Below, one piece after another: positions 23,233-36,530 of a DNA stretch of 64,000 nucleotides. The notes beneath the pieces were generated by a model that was given only the letters and a program-made list of their open reading frames with translations, made no database searches and had not been told where the DNA came from. Both the position numbers and the translations under genes were made by a program. The stretch lies in the NCBI RefSeq assembly GCF_042477335.2, contig NC_091251.1, forward strand, positions 89,667,501-89,731,500, read 5' to 3'. The stretch is from Ovis canadensis. Lineage: Eukaryota > Chordata > Mammalia > Artiodactyla > Bovidae. Numbering within the stretch: the stretch's first letter is position 1; every line of letters begins with the position of its first letter.

Positions 23233-24137
23233 GCCTTATACTGTAACTAAGAAGAGTCGGCCTTCATCATCAGTGGACCCTTATAAACCAGAATATTTCC
23301 TGTCTGTTTGGAAAGTGTGATTGTGACAGAGGCAAGACTAGACCAACGGTGACTCCTTCTTTGAACCACGTGGCACTGAAAGGACACCTCTGCCCACACC
23401 GTGCTTTCTGGTGATAAGAAAGCATATCACCAGAATGAAGCAATGGACGTCAGTGGAGCTGGGTCTTTGGCCAAGGACCAAAGACTCTGGGAGTGAAGCT
23501 GGAACGCTGGCAGGGCCCTGCAGGGACTGATGGTTTTGAAACAGAGGGGAGGGCAGTGAGTTGCTCTATGACAGTGGGCACAGGTATGGCAGGGATGTCT
23601 GTTACCCAAATGAGATTCCTAACTCCAGGTTCCCAAAGGGGCAGGGGGTGCTCTGGAACATCCAGCCTGGCCTTTAGGGTGGGCTTACTAGGTCTGCCAT
23701 CCTGTAAGACTTCATTCATCAAGAGTTGCTTAAAGCACCCACTGTGTGCTGGCTTTGTTCTGCAGTCTACCCATCTAGGTGTCTCACAAAGCACAATCAA
23801 CATCCGTCTTTCTGGACTGAGAAGTCAGCCCACCGCTGAGAGCATCAGTACTTGGCCTTCGGGTCTGCGCTATGTGTCTCTTCCCAGGGGAGTCCTTGCC
23901 TATCCCTTAGATGAGTCAGCTCCTCTGTCAGACTGAAGCTTCTCTTTTGGAGGCCTGATCAACATTGTACTGATACATCTGCATGAAAGAACATTTAACA
24001 CCTGTTTCTTGACTAGCTGTGAGGACCCCAGTAGCTAGCCTGGTCCCAAGCTCATTGTAGGTGTCCAATAAGAAGTTGAAGAACTATCCAGGTCAATTCT
24101 CAGGCCAACTGAGTTTTCAAAAGGAGAAAGATTTCAC
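23233..24137. other. No gene recognised
   Basis: A weak L2/MIR-like antisense patch lies near 23705-23800. The overlapping open frames at 23450-23936 on both strands look like chance. Confidence 0.45.
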
Positions 24138-24146
24138 CTGGTGGTG

Positions 24147-24341
24147 AAGACCTTGATGCTGGGAAAGACTAAAGGCAGGAGGAGTAAGGAACAATAGAGG
24201 ATGAGATGGTTGGATAGCATCACTGAGTCAATGGACATGAGTTTGAGAAAGCTCCGGGAGCTGGTAATGGACAGGGAAGCCTGAAGTGCTGCAGTCTATG
24301 GGGTTGCAAAGAGTCGGACATGACTGAGTGACTGAACTGAA
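24147..24341 (+). mobile_element. BovB LINE 3' end, 195 bp
   Basis: The 3' end of BovB with the tgactgaactgaact tail, between perfect 9-bp target copies ctggtggtg at 24138-24146 and 24342-24350. Confidence 0.93.
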
Positions 24342-25191
24342 CTGGTGGTGTCAGACCCTCTGAGAGGACCTACAGCTAGGGACTCAGACTTAATATCAAG
24401 AGAGGGAAATAGGATCAAAAGTGGAAGGCCCAGGGAATAAATAAAGCTGCACATGGGAGGGAGAGAAGGTGTCAACCCTAAACCCAGGTTGCCAAAGTCC
24501 AAAATCTCACAACTCCCCCTCCATGAGGAGCCATGAGCCAGTTGGGTTAAGTCTTGGCTGAGATGGTATCTCATACTTTCTTCTTTATAACCCCATCTCT
24601 CCCCCGAAACCTCCACCTTCTGAACATTAATTTCTCATTGTGGATGGCTTTTGGAGGGGCTGGGCTCTAACATCCAGAATCTCATTAAAGCACAAAAGAG
24701 CACCTGAATCATCACAAGTTCTTGCTAAAGTAAGAGAAGGGTCTTCTGCTCACATTGCAACAAAAAATGATATGGTAAATCGCAGTTGGAGACTGGTTGC
24801 CCCCAGACCGCCTCTGTAAAATAGAGAAACAGCAAAGCTCGCCTAGGATGGGAGAAAATTCAAGAATGAGAGTGAGCGTTCAGTGCAGTGCCTGAGCGGT
24901 CACAGCTGCAGCACCACCAGCAGCAGCAGCCACAGCTGTTGTTCTTCTGACCTGTGATGTGATGAGTCAGAAGGTCCCTTTGAATTGGGTAAGGGTGGGG
25001 CAGAGGAGGTAAGGAAGGAAAGTTATCAAGAAAGGAAGGCATCTACTGAGTAGAGTACAGAAGGAACTGACCAGTGAAGAAGGGCCTCAAGTCCTTTCAG
25101 GCTCTTTGTTCTGGGTCTTACCTCTTGCCTCTTCTACATCAGGTAGACCTGGCTCCATGAAGCTTGCCTCTTTCTTTTTAGAAACACCTGC

Positions 25192-25197
25192 TTTAAT
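25192..25197 (-). other. TMEM229B: Candidate poly(A) signal ATTAAA, distal
   Basis: ATTAAA on the minus strand, with a TGTA about 15 nt upstream and a GT-rich gcaggtgtttct just after it. Use of this site would give a 3' UTR of about 4.2 kb, and it marks the far side of the repeat-poor block. Confidence 0.3.
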
Positions 25198-27705
25198 GAG
25201 CTAGTCTTACAGGTTTGTTTGTACTGACATGTAAGTGACTGTTGGGGCTTTGCTTATTTGTATAAAGGGAAAAGCTTTCAGTTACAGCAATGAATACCAT
25301 CAAGTGAGGGGGGTGCGGATGGAGGCTGAGGGCCTTCTCAGTGATTCAGAAACCTCACTGCCTATTCCATCCGGAAAACCAGCAGGTATTTTATAGCCTA
25401 GCTGCAGCAGTTGGGGACAGGATGGGGTGGGTTGGGGTGGGCAGACAGGCCATCTTGGTTTGGTTAAACTGGCTGAGCAAATTCTGAACCCACCCTCCTC
25501 TTCCCAGAAGTAGGAAAGTAGGCAGGAGGGTGGTGGGAGGAGAGGAGGACAAGAGGGGCTAGACAGAAGAGAGGTACACGGAGCAGGAAGGGATGACTCC
25601 CTCCAAATGCACTTCTCAGGGAAAACAGCACTGCCGGCTGGTATGCAGGATTCTGTTTCTAAATAGCATGACTCCCAAGGCAACAGGAAGTAAGGGAGTC
25701 TGGCCTTCCAGATCTTTGGGGTACCCTCAGACTCTCTCCATGGGCCCTCCTGCCCCATGAGACATGGCAGGTCATGGCTGGCATTTCGAGAGTTCATCTC
25801 ATGGGCAGTAACCTACCACCAATCTGGATACTGCCTGAGCGGCTCCATCTGCCTTGCAGTCTGGGCCCAAAGTCAGGACTGGACCAGACTGTGATGGGGA
25901 GTGGGAGGGGCTGGGTGGAGAATTCAGGTTACTAGAGCAGGTCAGCACAGAGATTGTGGATAGGACTGGTGGAGAGGCCATCTGCCCTTCCTACAGCATG
26001 GCCCTGTCCAGCGTGCTTCAGGACAGCGTGACACCAGTGTGCGCAGGGCCAGCAGCCCCTAGGGAAGGGGCTCCAAAATATAAGAAACAGAGATGGGCCA
26101 GAGTCAGTCCTGGAACACAAACACCAGTATATTTTATGTGCACGAATGTGAAAAGAAAGAGACAACGAGACCAATGGAGACAGAGCAGGCAATGGGCGCA
26201 CAAACCAGTCGTGTGTCCTTCAGAAGAGCTGCCATAGCTGGGAGACAGTCCCACCCACGAAAGGCCCTTTTGCAGAGCAGGGACCTGCAGGTCCTCCAGG
26301 CCTGGGGTGACCTCGGAGTGGAAGTTGCTTTCCTTGCCTGAGCCATAACTCCCCCAGGCTTGGGCCTCCTATTTTTCTGCATCTGCTTGATGATGTCTGC
26401 ATAGCCCAGAGTTTCATAAATACAGGTTCTCATGACCTCATCCACTCAGTGGCTGCCTCCCCAGGAGACCCATGCAGAAGGCGAGGGACCAGGACAAAAG
26501 GACTTCGCGGGCACCCCCTAGGTATTATTGCTGTGAATAAGCATAGGCCATTGTGACTCACTGGCACATCAGCGGGGACATGGCACAAGGGGCAGGATGC
26601 CTAGCAGATGTTGGAATTGATTCAACCATGCAGGGCAGCACATGGCGACCTGTGACTCAGAGATGCTGCCATGGCCATGGCCCAGGACGACATCAGAGGT
26701 TCATGAACAGTGAGTAGATTCTCTCCTGCTTTGCAGGGCTGGATTACTCCAAACTTTTGAGTCCTTGGGCACTAATGGATTGGGGCCCTGAAGATACCCA
26801 AAAAAAAGCAAGAGTTGAGGTCTGGGTGACCTCTGGTGAGCTCTGAGCCTGCAGATCCTGGTCACCTGGAGTGAATGTGAGAGAGAACAGGAGCCTTGGG
26901 GCACCTGGATAAAGCAGAAGCATAGTGCTCTGCACGCTGCCAGGCCGGCAGGTTTACTCGGGGACCTTTCACACTTGGGAGTTTATAGGGCCCAGAGAGA
27001 TGGTACCAGGGAGCATGGACAGGGCAACCTTCTGGAGCAGACAGACCCAGTGGGCCATCCAAAGGCTGGCTCTGGGAGAGAATCACAGAGGCCTTGGGCT
27101 GGGAGACATCAACAAGCTGACCCCCAGATTTCCGTCGTGGAGGAAAGAACAAAAGGTGAGTGGTGTAGTCCAAGGGCCCACTAGGGGGCTTGGAGGGGTC
27201 AGGGGTGGGGGTTCAGGAGACCAAGATAACATGGAGCAAGGGGAAAAGACCAAGGAGACGACTACAGGGCCATCGTAGCAGGCGACTATGGAACGGGGGA
27301 CCAGGCAATCCTCTTCCTCTGGAATCCCCTCCACCTGTAGATGGAAAGCAATTGGCCCCCACTGGAAAGCTGAGTCCCTGGGAGCCCCAAAGCCCTGCAA
27401 TTGGAGCCACATAAAATCAAAGGGAGGGTTAATCCCTGCAGAATGTAGGTCGTGCCTGGACTTGAGGAGCCTGCTCAGGACAGAGAAACTGGGGATCACC
27501 CTTTATCCTGTCCTGGACAGGTTCACTGCAGAACACAACCCTGCCAAAGGCAGAGTCTTCCAGCCTTTCTCCCAGTCCAGGACACCACTCTGCCCACCCC
27601 CAGCACCTCCACCCCGGCTTGCGCCCTGGCTGGTACTATCTGCACAGCATACCTGGAGTAGTACAGCAAGAAGAGAAACTTCTCTCCACAGGTGGTGTTA
27701 CTGCT

Positions 27706-27711
27706 TTTAAT
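27706..27711 (-). other. TMEM229B: Candidate poly(A) signal ATTAAA, proximal
   Basis: The plus strand reads tttaat, which is ATTAAA on the gene strand. A pyrimidine-rich run (cctttccctttttatag) precedes it, and a short ctgtgg follows about 17 nt downstream. Use of this site would give a 3' UTR of about 1.7 kb. Hexamers of this kind are common by chance. Confidence 0.3.
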
Positions 27712-28078
27712 GTTCTATAAAAAGGGAAAGGCTAATTTCTACCTAAGAGTCCTAGGGTGGTCAAGAAGAGACCGCCTGCCGCGGGATAGGCTGCGTTCGA
27801 TGGAGCCCTCCCCTGGGGGAGGCGGCAGAGCTGGAAGTGGGCTGGAGTTAGGATCTCACTGTCCACTGCCAGCAATGGACCTGTCAGTGGGGAAGGTGGG
27901 GCAACTGAGATGACAATGCCCGTGAGCATGGCAGGCTTAATCCTGCTTAAGGAGCAAGCTCGGAGGGGGAAGAAGACATTAGATCTGAGGTGGTTTCGCT
28001 GCAGGGCTGGGGCTATGGCAGAACCAGGACCAACTCATTCCCACTATGGATGCTTTGAGGACCCTCCCAAAGCCAAAG

Positions 28079-28190
28079 TGTTAGTCGATCAGTCGTGTCC
28101 GACTCTTTGCAACCCCACGAACTATAGCCTGCCAGGTTCATCTGTCCATGGAATTCTCCAGGCAAGGATACTGGAGTGGGTTGCCATTGC
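28079..28190 (-). repeat. Bov-A-type SINE in the TMEM229B 3' region
   Basis: Antisense Bov-A body (cagtcgtgtccgactctttg to ggagtgggttgcc), flanked by similar gccaaag words. It lies on the same strand as the gene, so if transcribed it would be in sense orientation within the 3' UTR. Confidence 0.88.
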
Positions 28191-29371
28191 CAAAGCTGAA
28201 AAGCCCCCTTTTCCTCCCTCAGTCTCCATGACTCTTCAGCACTGGATACCTGCTCCTCCACCCTCTGGAAAGCTGGACTGTCCCTAGCTGGTTTGAAAAT
28301 AAACCAGCCAGGTACCTTTACTGCCCACCTCCCCCTTCAACTGACTTGTCTCTCCGTCCCCATTGTGGATCCGTGGGGCACATCTCAGCCTGACTGTGCG
28401 TTGGGGGTATCATTCGGTTTTTAGCCACTGCAGGGAGGTGAGCACCAGGGGCCCTGCCACTGTCCCCCAGATAAGGGGGCGGGGAACCATAACAAGGAAC
28501 TTCCCAAGGATCAGGCCAGTGGCAATAGGGGAGGGAAAGCTGCAAGAGGGTGGAATGGATCTGCTCAGGGCTCTATCTCTGGCAGCTGTTGTGTTGGCTA
28601 GGGAGATGGGGGTGGGGACAGGTGGGGTGGTTGACATGGATACAGGGGGCTGTTAGTGGTAAAAAGGGGAAACGCCACCGAACACACAGGGATTGAAACC
28701 TCCCAAAGCCCAAGGTTGGTGGGAATCCAGCACCAGGGGGGAGCCCCAGAAGGCCAAGGGAGCAGCTTGGAGCCCTGGGGGAGGGGAGAGGAACCAAGGG
28801 AAGGCCTCCCAGCCCTTGCAGACCAGCATTCCTGCCCAGCAGCCTCCTAGCTGCCCAGTCTCTTCCTAGGCTGCAGCTCAACAGGCCTTGGGGGGAGGTA
28901 TTGGTTGCAAGCAAGCACCTGAATATTGCCTAATGTAACCAGCCCAAGCCCAACTAAACCAGGTGAGAGGGAGGGAGGCATTGGCGGCTGCAGCCGCCAA
29001 CATCCCCTGCAGGCCTTGCTTCCCACCTTCTGCCCCCTTCTCAGAGTACCTTAGCCAGGACAGGGCCTGCTGCCTCCAAAGTCACCCACAGAAGTCCAGT
29101 CGCTGCGTAACCACAGGCCTCCCGCCTCCAGTTCCTGAGCTAGGCTGAGATCCATGCACTCTACCCCAAGTGCCTTTGCCGCCCGCAACACCTGGCCATG
29201 CCTCCAACCCCGCCCACGGCGGAGGGTGCGAGGCTGCTCCGTGTGCTTCCCCCCATTGGGCGGGGCTTGTGCGGTACAGAGGGGGAAACCCCACCAGCTT
29301 GGTACCCTTGTCCACAGGGTCCATGAGAGCCCCCGGGGGTCCCAACCCGGCAGCTCCCCGCCCCCACCAAC
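28191..29371 (-). other. TMEM229B: Proximal 3' UTR of TMEM229B (probable)
   Basis: This 1.2-kb stretch directly follows the stop codon, is GC-rich and carries no repeat I recognise. No AATAAA or ATTAAA on the minus strand was found in it, so the message probably continues below 28191 through the Bov-tA SINE at 28079-28190. Confidence 0.6.
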
Positions 29372-30339
<968 letters not shown>

Positions 30340-31270
30340 GGGTGTGTATGTGAACATGTAAAAGTTACCACTTTCCCTTGTGTAAGTGTACACTGAGTGG
30401 AATTAAGTTCCCTCCCGTTGTGCTACCATCATCACGAGTCATCTCCAAAACATTTCCCCCATTCCAAACTGAAACTGCACACTCATTAAACGCTGACTTC
30501 CATCCCCTCCCCAGTCCATGCAACCACTGTTTCACTTTGTCTTTATGAATTTGAGTTCCGTAGGTATCTTATAATTTAAATGGAATCATAGAGAATTTGT
30601 CCTATTGTGACTGGCTTATTTCACCGAGCATAATATCATCTTTTTCATGGTTCATCCATGCTGTGGCATGCATCAGAATTTCCTTCCCTTTTTAAGGCTA
30701 AATAATATTCGATGCTGATCTATCTAGATATATCTTTTTTTTTTAATCAATTCATCCATTAATGGGTGTTTTTGTGACTACTGCTGCTCTGGAGTGTGCT
30801 TAGTCACTCAGTCGTGTCCGGCTCTTTGCAACCCCATGGATTGCAAGCTGCCAGGCTCCTCTGTCCATGAGATCCTCCAGACAAGAATCCTGGAGTGGGA
30901 GCCCTCCCCCAGGAGATTTTTCCAACTCAGAGGTAGAACCCAGATCTCCGGCCTTGCAGGCTGAGCCACCAGGGAAGCCCGCTGCTCTGAACATGGGTGT
31001 ACAAATATGTATTCCAGTCTCTGCTTTCACTTCTTTTGGGTACACACCCAGAAGTAAACTTGCTTTGCAAGTAAACTCGCATATGGTGATTTCATTTTCA
31101 TTTTCTGTTTTCTACAACAGCTATACTATATTTCATTCCCACCAGCAATGCACAAGAGTTCCAATTTCTCCATATCCCTGCCAGCACTGCTATTTTCTGG
31201 TTTGGTGATGATGGCTGTTCTAATGAGTGTGAAGTAGTGGCTTGTTGTGGTCTCATTTGTCTTTAAGTGC
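30340..31270 (-). mobile_element. Old L1 LINE fragment, antisense
   Basis: Contains tttaaatggaatcatagag, gtgactggcttatttcaccg, cattaatgggtgtttttgtg, ttcccaccagcaatgcacaa and tttctccatatccctgccag, the hallmark antisense phrases of L1 ORF2/3' sequence. A Bov-tA splits it. Confidence 0.85.
30792..30980 (-). repeat. Bov-tA SINE inside L1
   Basis: Full antisense copy between perfect target copies gctgctctg at 30783-30791 and 30981-30989. Confidence 0.95.
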
Positions 31271-31319
31271 TCTGTTAAGTGGGGTTTTGATGTTTAGTTT
31301 GTTGAAAGGAAACCAGTGG

Positions 31320-31630
31320 GCTGATAGAGGAGAGAGTCCTCCCTTCTACTTCTTATTCCCTTCCGTTCCTCTCTTTGAAACCCCACTGATCTTCAAGGCC
31401 CCATCACATTTCCCCAGACTGGCCTGGCCTGTCACTGGCCTGGCACTGGAGACTGTGGACCACTCATTTGGTCCTTTATTCAGTGCCACCCCAATTTACT
31501 ATTTTGAGGCACATGCCCTCTTGATCTCACCAGCCTGTGTACTCCTCGAGGGCAGCAACTACCTCCCAGTCCTCTGTCCTGAAGCCTTGGCACAGACCTC
31601 CCCTGAACAGGCATCTCTAAATGACATGTA
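31320..31630 (+). repeat. L2 LINE 3' region
   Basis: Shows cttcaaggccccatcaca, gtactcctcgagggcagc and a caggcatctctaaatgac end. Confidence 0.5.
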
Positions 31631-31802
31631 GTTTATATGGAGGGTGGGATGAGAGAGTTCATGGTTAAACCGAGAATGGGAAGATAAAGCATGAGAACAT
31701 GAACCACAGCTCTGCCAGCTGCCAGCAGACTTGGCTGACACCTCTGGCAATCCTCTTTCCGAAGCTGTAGAGGGGACAGAGGTTAACAAGATGACATCTG
31801 TA

Positions 31803-31872
31803 GGGACTTCCCTGGTGGTCCAGTGGCTAAGTTTCCATGCTCCCAATGCAGGGGGCCTGGCATTCAAGACTC
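31803..31872 (+). repeat. CHR-2-type SINE, truncated
   Basis: Begins gggacttccctggtggtcca and keeps the tRNA-like half (tcccaatgcagggggcctgg). It lies between two L2 blocks. Confidence 0.8.
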
Positions 31873-32460
31873 TCCACGATCTCACTCCAGTCTACTTTTT
31901 CAGCCTAATTCTCACATTTCCAGCTCTCCCTGTCTTACCACCATTGTTTTATGTGTGTTTGTCTTCTTGCCTCCACAAGTACAAACCCAGCTTATAGGTT
32001 ACCTCTGGTACAAAGTGTTTTGCATCCTCCCAGCCAGAAATCCTTTCTTCCTCCTCTGAATATCCACAGCAAGTACTTTGTCTCTCTTTGGTACAGATGA
32101 TTTTGTTTTACTATGTTAATTTTCAATCTCCAGCCAAACATCTTTCCTGTGTGCTATACCTATTTATCCTATCCCTTCTTGAACACCTCCACCCAAGTGT
32201 CCTATGGGCACCTCATATTCCTTTCCTTAATCAAACTCATTATCTTCTCTCCAAAAGTCTGTTTTCCTCCTATGACCCCCCCATCTTGATTAATGGTACC
32301 ACCACACACCCGGTTAGCAGACAGAGGTCCTTCTTGCTTCTTCTGCCGCATCGCCCCTTTATCCTGAACTCCCTGAAATCAAGGTCTTTGTCTGATTCAG
32401 CACTGCATCCCCAGATGCCAAGAATAGTGCCTCAAACACAGTAAACACTTAATTCAAGAA
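31873..32460 (+). repeat. L2 LINE, RT end and 3' region
   Basis: Includes the coding phrase near 32280-32315 (ttaatggtaccaccacacac) seen in L2 RT ends, then ccccagatgccaagaatag and a aacacttaattcaagaatga end. Confidence 0.6.
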
Positions 32461-32870
32461 TGAAGACATTTTTATCACTTAGCAAGTGCTACATAACAAA
32501 TCATCCCCAAACTTGGTGGCTTAAATAAACTCTCATTTATTATTACAACTCACATGCCTGTGGATTGGCAGATCTTGGCTGGCCTCAGTCACGAGACTGT
32601 GAGTCATCTGAGGGCTCTGTCTGTCCTATGCTTGGCCGGGATGGCTCTGCTCCGCTTGCCTCTCGCCCCTTCCCTGAGCCCAGTGGACTAGCCTCAGCAA
32701 GTTCTTCTCATGGCAAGGGCAGAGGCCCAAGAGCAAGCAACCCAACTGCACCAGTGCTTTTCAATACTGGTTAAATGGTTAAGTCACGCCCCCTAACATC
32801 TTACTGGTCCAAGCAAGTCACATGGCAAAGCCACCAAGTCAGCCATTAACTCCTATCCATTCTACCTCTT
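32461..32870. repeat. Old LTR-like repeat (uncertain family)
   Basis: Contains tgctacataacaaatcatcc, acttggtggcttaaataaac and tcttggctggcctcagtcac, which match a common old mammalian LTR-type repeat. Only an approximate assignment is possible. Confidence 0.4.
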
Positions 32871-32899
32871 AAATATCTTTGAAATCCATCTCCTCCTCT

Positions 32900-33475
32900 T
32901 CTTTCCTCTTTCTCATTCCTGCTCTAGTTCAAGCCTCATCATCTCTCACCTAGATGACTCCAGTAGTCTCTTAGTCTCCCAGCCTTGCCTCACTCCTTTC
33001 AATTCACCCAGCATACTGTGAAACAGTGTATAAAAACAACAGTCTTTCTAAAATACAAATCCAACGTTTCTCTCCACTTAAAGCCCATTAGTGGATCTTC
33101 AATATCTGCAGAGTAAGGCTCAGCTCCTAGGCATGACTGGCAAAGCCCCTAGTGACACACTTCTGCTTTGGGGCCTCTCCGCCTGATCTCTCTGTTGCTG
33201 ATTTTGTTACCTGGGGTGCCCTTCCCAACTACTGCTGCTGCACGGGTTACCCCCCATCCCCGCCACCCGCCCAACCTGTGGCCCGAGAAGTCATAATCCT
33301 TCTTCAAGATCCACGTCCTCCTCTGTGAATATTTTCCTAAACCCTTGCAGCTCTGGAGCTGTCCACTGCCCTGCCTACCTCTGTACCCCGTTTGCTTCTG
33401 TGACGATAGCTAGCACTCAGCTTTGCCACAATTTGTTTGCAGGCCAGCACTAGTAGCCGCTTGATGAATGTTTGT
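32900..33475 (+). repeat. L2 LINE, long 3' part
   Basis: In order: catcatctctcacctagatg, taaagcccattagtggatct, atgactggcaaagcccc, cttcttcaagatccacg. This is a clear L2 progression. Confidence 0.75.
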
Positions 33476-33553
33476 TTAATACAGTATTAAGAGAAAACAG
33501 GCAGAATTCAAAACAGAATACTTAGTACAATTTTGATTTTGCAAAAGCATGCA

Positions 33554-33762
33554 GTGTGTGTTAGTCACTCAGTTGTGTCCGACTCTTTGCGACCCCATGG
33601 ACTGTAGCTTTCAGGTTCCTCTGTTCATGGAACCCTCCAGGCAAGAATACTGGAGTGGGTAGCCATTCCCATCTCCAGGGTATCTTCCTGACCCAGGGAT
33701 TGAACTTGCATCTCTTGCATAGGCAGATAGATTCTTTACCACTGAGCCACCTGGGAAGCCCC
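33554..33762 (-). repeat. Bov-tA SINE, full length
   Basis: Antisense; the tail gtgtgtgttagtcactcag is at the low end and the head ccacctgggaagcccc at the high end. Confidence 0.95.
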
Positions 33763-36339
33763 ACTTTCCTTATACGTGAGAATAATGAGTAACTTGCTCC
33801 AAGGGTTACAGGGCCAATGGATGAGCTAACAGAAGTCCACTATTAAGGATATAGCAAATGCTCAAAAAAAGGTGGCTTTCATTTCTGGCACAGAGCCAGG
33901 CTTCTGGTCAGCTTCTCCCTCCCACCTGTGGCAGGGTCTTTCTGCCCTTGTCCTTGCTAGCAGCCGGGCAGCCTTCCATACCAAGCAAGTCAGGTCTTTG
34001 CCTCCACCCAGAGCCCCAGCTCAGGCAGCCAAGCTACTCGTGCAAATAAAAATCATCCCACAGCCCACAGGAGGACAGAAACTCAGCTGAGGGGGGTCAG
34101 CAGGAGCTGGAAGCTCCTGTGTGGCTGAGGAGGTTTGATGGAAGGGGAGCGGTCCCAGAACCAGCCCTGTGAGGGCCAGGGTTTAAAAGAAGTGTGAGTG
34201 AAAAGGCCAGCATTCCTGCACAGTTCCTCAAGCTCTCGTTTTATCCTGAACTCCCAACAGGTCCTAACCTCTGCCCAGAACAGAGCAGGGCTCCAGTGAA
34301 ACTCACTGAGGAGCGAGGAGGGGTCCGTGGTCTGAAGTGGGTGGACGGAGGTGGCCTGGAGACCACTCTGCCTCCCGCCTGACTCAGGGTCCCCTGGACT
34401 CAGGTCTGTCCACCTGGCCAGTACTTGTACCCCTGGCCCCTCTGTCCCACAGGACCCCAAGGAAGGGGCTTCTTCAGATGTGTCCTTCATCAGCCTCATG
34501 TAACTGGTGGAGACATGACTCAGCTCAGTCCCCATCTTGATGATGATTTTAAGACCCTGCTGTTGTTGCCTCTTGGTCTCATCTTTTGCGGCAGCCAAGA
34601 ATGGCTTCCGGGCCAGTTACACATCAGAGGCTCCAGCCCCTACCCTCACCCTGGAGCAGGTGATGCAGAAGAGATGGACCCCCCAAACCCTAGGGAGCAG
34701 AAGCAAGATTAAAGGAGTAGCTGTCAAAGGGTAAGAGGATGGTGGTGGAGAGAGAATAGGGCGAGCCCAAGACCTGGATTCCATTTTTAGAATCTTCCGT
34801 GCCTGGAAGAACACAGGTAGGTTGGGGGCAGGGGGAGGGGCGGCGGGAACGCATACCTAGGTGAGGTCAGGCCGCGTCTGAGAGGTTGTGCCAAGACTGG
34901 TCCACGGAAGATGAATGGGGAAAGCTGGAAGTCCTGGCCGGGGCCAGAAGGCAGGGGTGAGGACCAGGACAGGGATGTGAGACAGTGTCGTCAGCTGGGA
35001 TGGCAGCTCACACTGTGATGGGACAGATGCTAAAATTAGAGGCGGCCAGTGGCCGGGGAGGATTTTCAGAACTCCACTCCCCAAACCCATTTCTAATCAT
35101 CACCGGAGCTATGCTTAAACTTTGAGCTAGCACAGGCTCCCCCTCCCTCTGCTAAGCCCAACAGCCCCTCATCCCTGCCTGGCCTCCCTCCACCTGAACC
35201 CTTTGCCACAGGCCCTTCCAGTACCTCCTGTTCTGCCCCGGGGATCAGAGCCCTAGTCACAGCGGCATCAAGAGGAACCAGCAGCTCACGAGATGTTGCT
35301 TCTTTCTCCTGCTGACAAACATAGCCATCCTGAGAACCGTGACACAAAGATGGGACAGCCCAGCAAAGAAAACTCGGGGCAGAGTAGACAGGAAAGCGTG
35401 GGCAAGACTGAGGGCAGAGAAAACTATCTGGAGAGCAGTGGATGGTTTCACAAGCAGGATTCGGGGGAACGGCACACAAGTACAAGAGCCCTCGTGTATG
35501 AGGAAAGAATCTGGGCACAAGGAGTTCCCGCAAAGGACCAGAGCCCAAGAGTTTCCTAAGGACAGGGCGCTGCCCCTCCCAGGAAACAGGTGGGGGCGGG
35601 GGGACGGCTGGCTTTCTGAGCCTGGCTCCCTAGGAGAATCTCACCTGCTATTCTCAGAACCTGCTGAGCTGTTCCTTAGCTGGCAGAGAGCAGAGTGAGT
35701 AGTTGAGAGAAGTGAAGAGAATACCATTCAAGTCCAAGATGGGCTGGAGGCAAAACCAGATGGGGTGACTGCTCTTGGTTTTGCCCCAAACTCCCATCTT
35801 GTTCCCGGAAGCTAAGGTGCTACAACACAACGACTCTGGGAGTTTTTGTCCAGAGGAGCATCTTGCTAGAAAACTGGGGTTCCCCTTCCATGCAGACAGG
35901 CTAGGCAGGCCTTCCTCTTTCACTTCATTTACTCCCCAAATTTCACTCCCCATCCCCAGGCAACAAGGTAATTAATACCACTGCTCTGGGGAGATGCACA
36001 AGCCTTCCAGGGGCCCCTGAGGGCAAGGGATTTGGGGCATGGCTTGAGTGACCCTGAGTCTAGTCTCCTGGTAGGGGAGTGGAGTCAATGAAAGGTGGGT
36101 AGGTACCCTGACAGCTGGGTGCCAGATGCAAGTTCTCAAACAGTCCTGAGCTTCCCCTGTGGTCATCAGGTTGAAGGAGAGGAAAACCGTTGGGGGGAGG
36201 GCCTTCGGGGCCAGAAGGGAAGCAAGTCGGGGGAAATACCTGTGGTCACTGGCTGGCCAGAACGCCGTACAGTTCTACCCTCTCTTGCTGTGGGTGTCCC
36301 TCAGGAAGGCTCCCAGGGATGGTCCGCCTGCCACTTCCC
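33763..36339. other. No recognised feature
   Basis: About 2.6 kb of unique-looking intronic sequence. Open frames of 120-170 codons (for example 34083-34598 and 35093-35548, both minus) have no family resemblance and overlap frames on the other strand. Confidence 0.5.
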
Positions 36340-36530
36340 AAGTCACAATAATAATCAGGCACTCTTCACAGTACTTTCCATGTGTTAACGCAGATAATCT
36401 TCAAACCCATTTCACAGATGGGGAACTTGAGGCAGAGAAAGGCTGCAGAATTAGCCCAAGTTCTTACAGCTGTACAAGGTAGCTGTCTGCTGGGACTGAA
36501 ACCCAGCTCCAGAGTCTTCCCTCCTGATCA
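36340..36530 (-). repeat. MIR SINE
   Basis: Reverse MIR: caggcactcttcacagtac, cccatttcacagatgggg and ctgaaacccagctccagag. Confidence 0.8.

Larger units (their letters stand above)
24351..28078 (-). other. Repeat-poor block: distal 3' UTR and/or intergenic DNA
   Basis: About 3.7 kb with no recognisable interspersed repeat. It holds two minus-strand ATTAAA hexamers and a short CAG-type triplet patch near 24910-24940. Open frames here are short and overlap on both strands, without family resemblance. It may include the distal 3' UTR of TMEM229B; the 3' end cannot be fixed from sequence. Confidence 0.4.
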
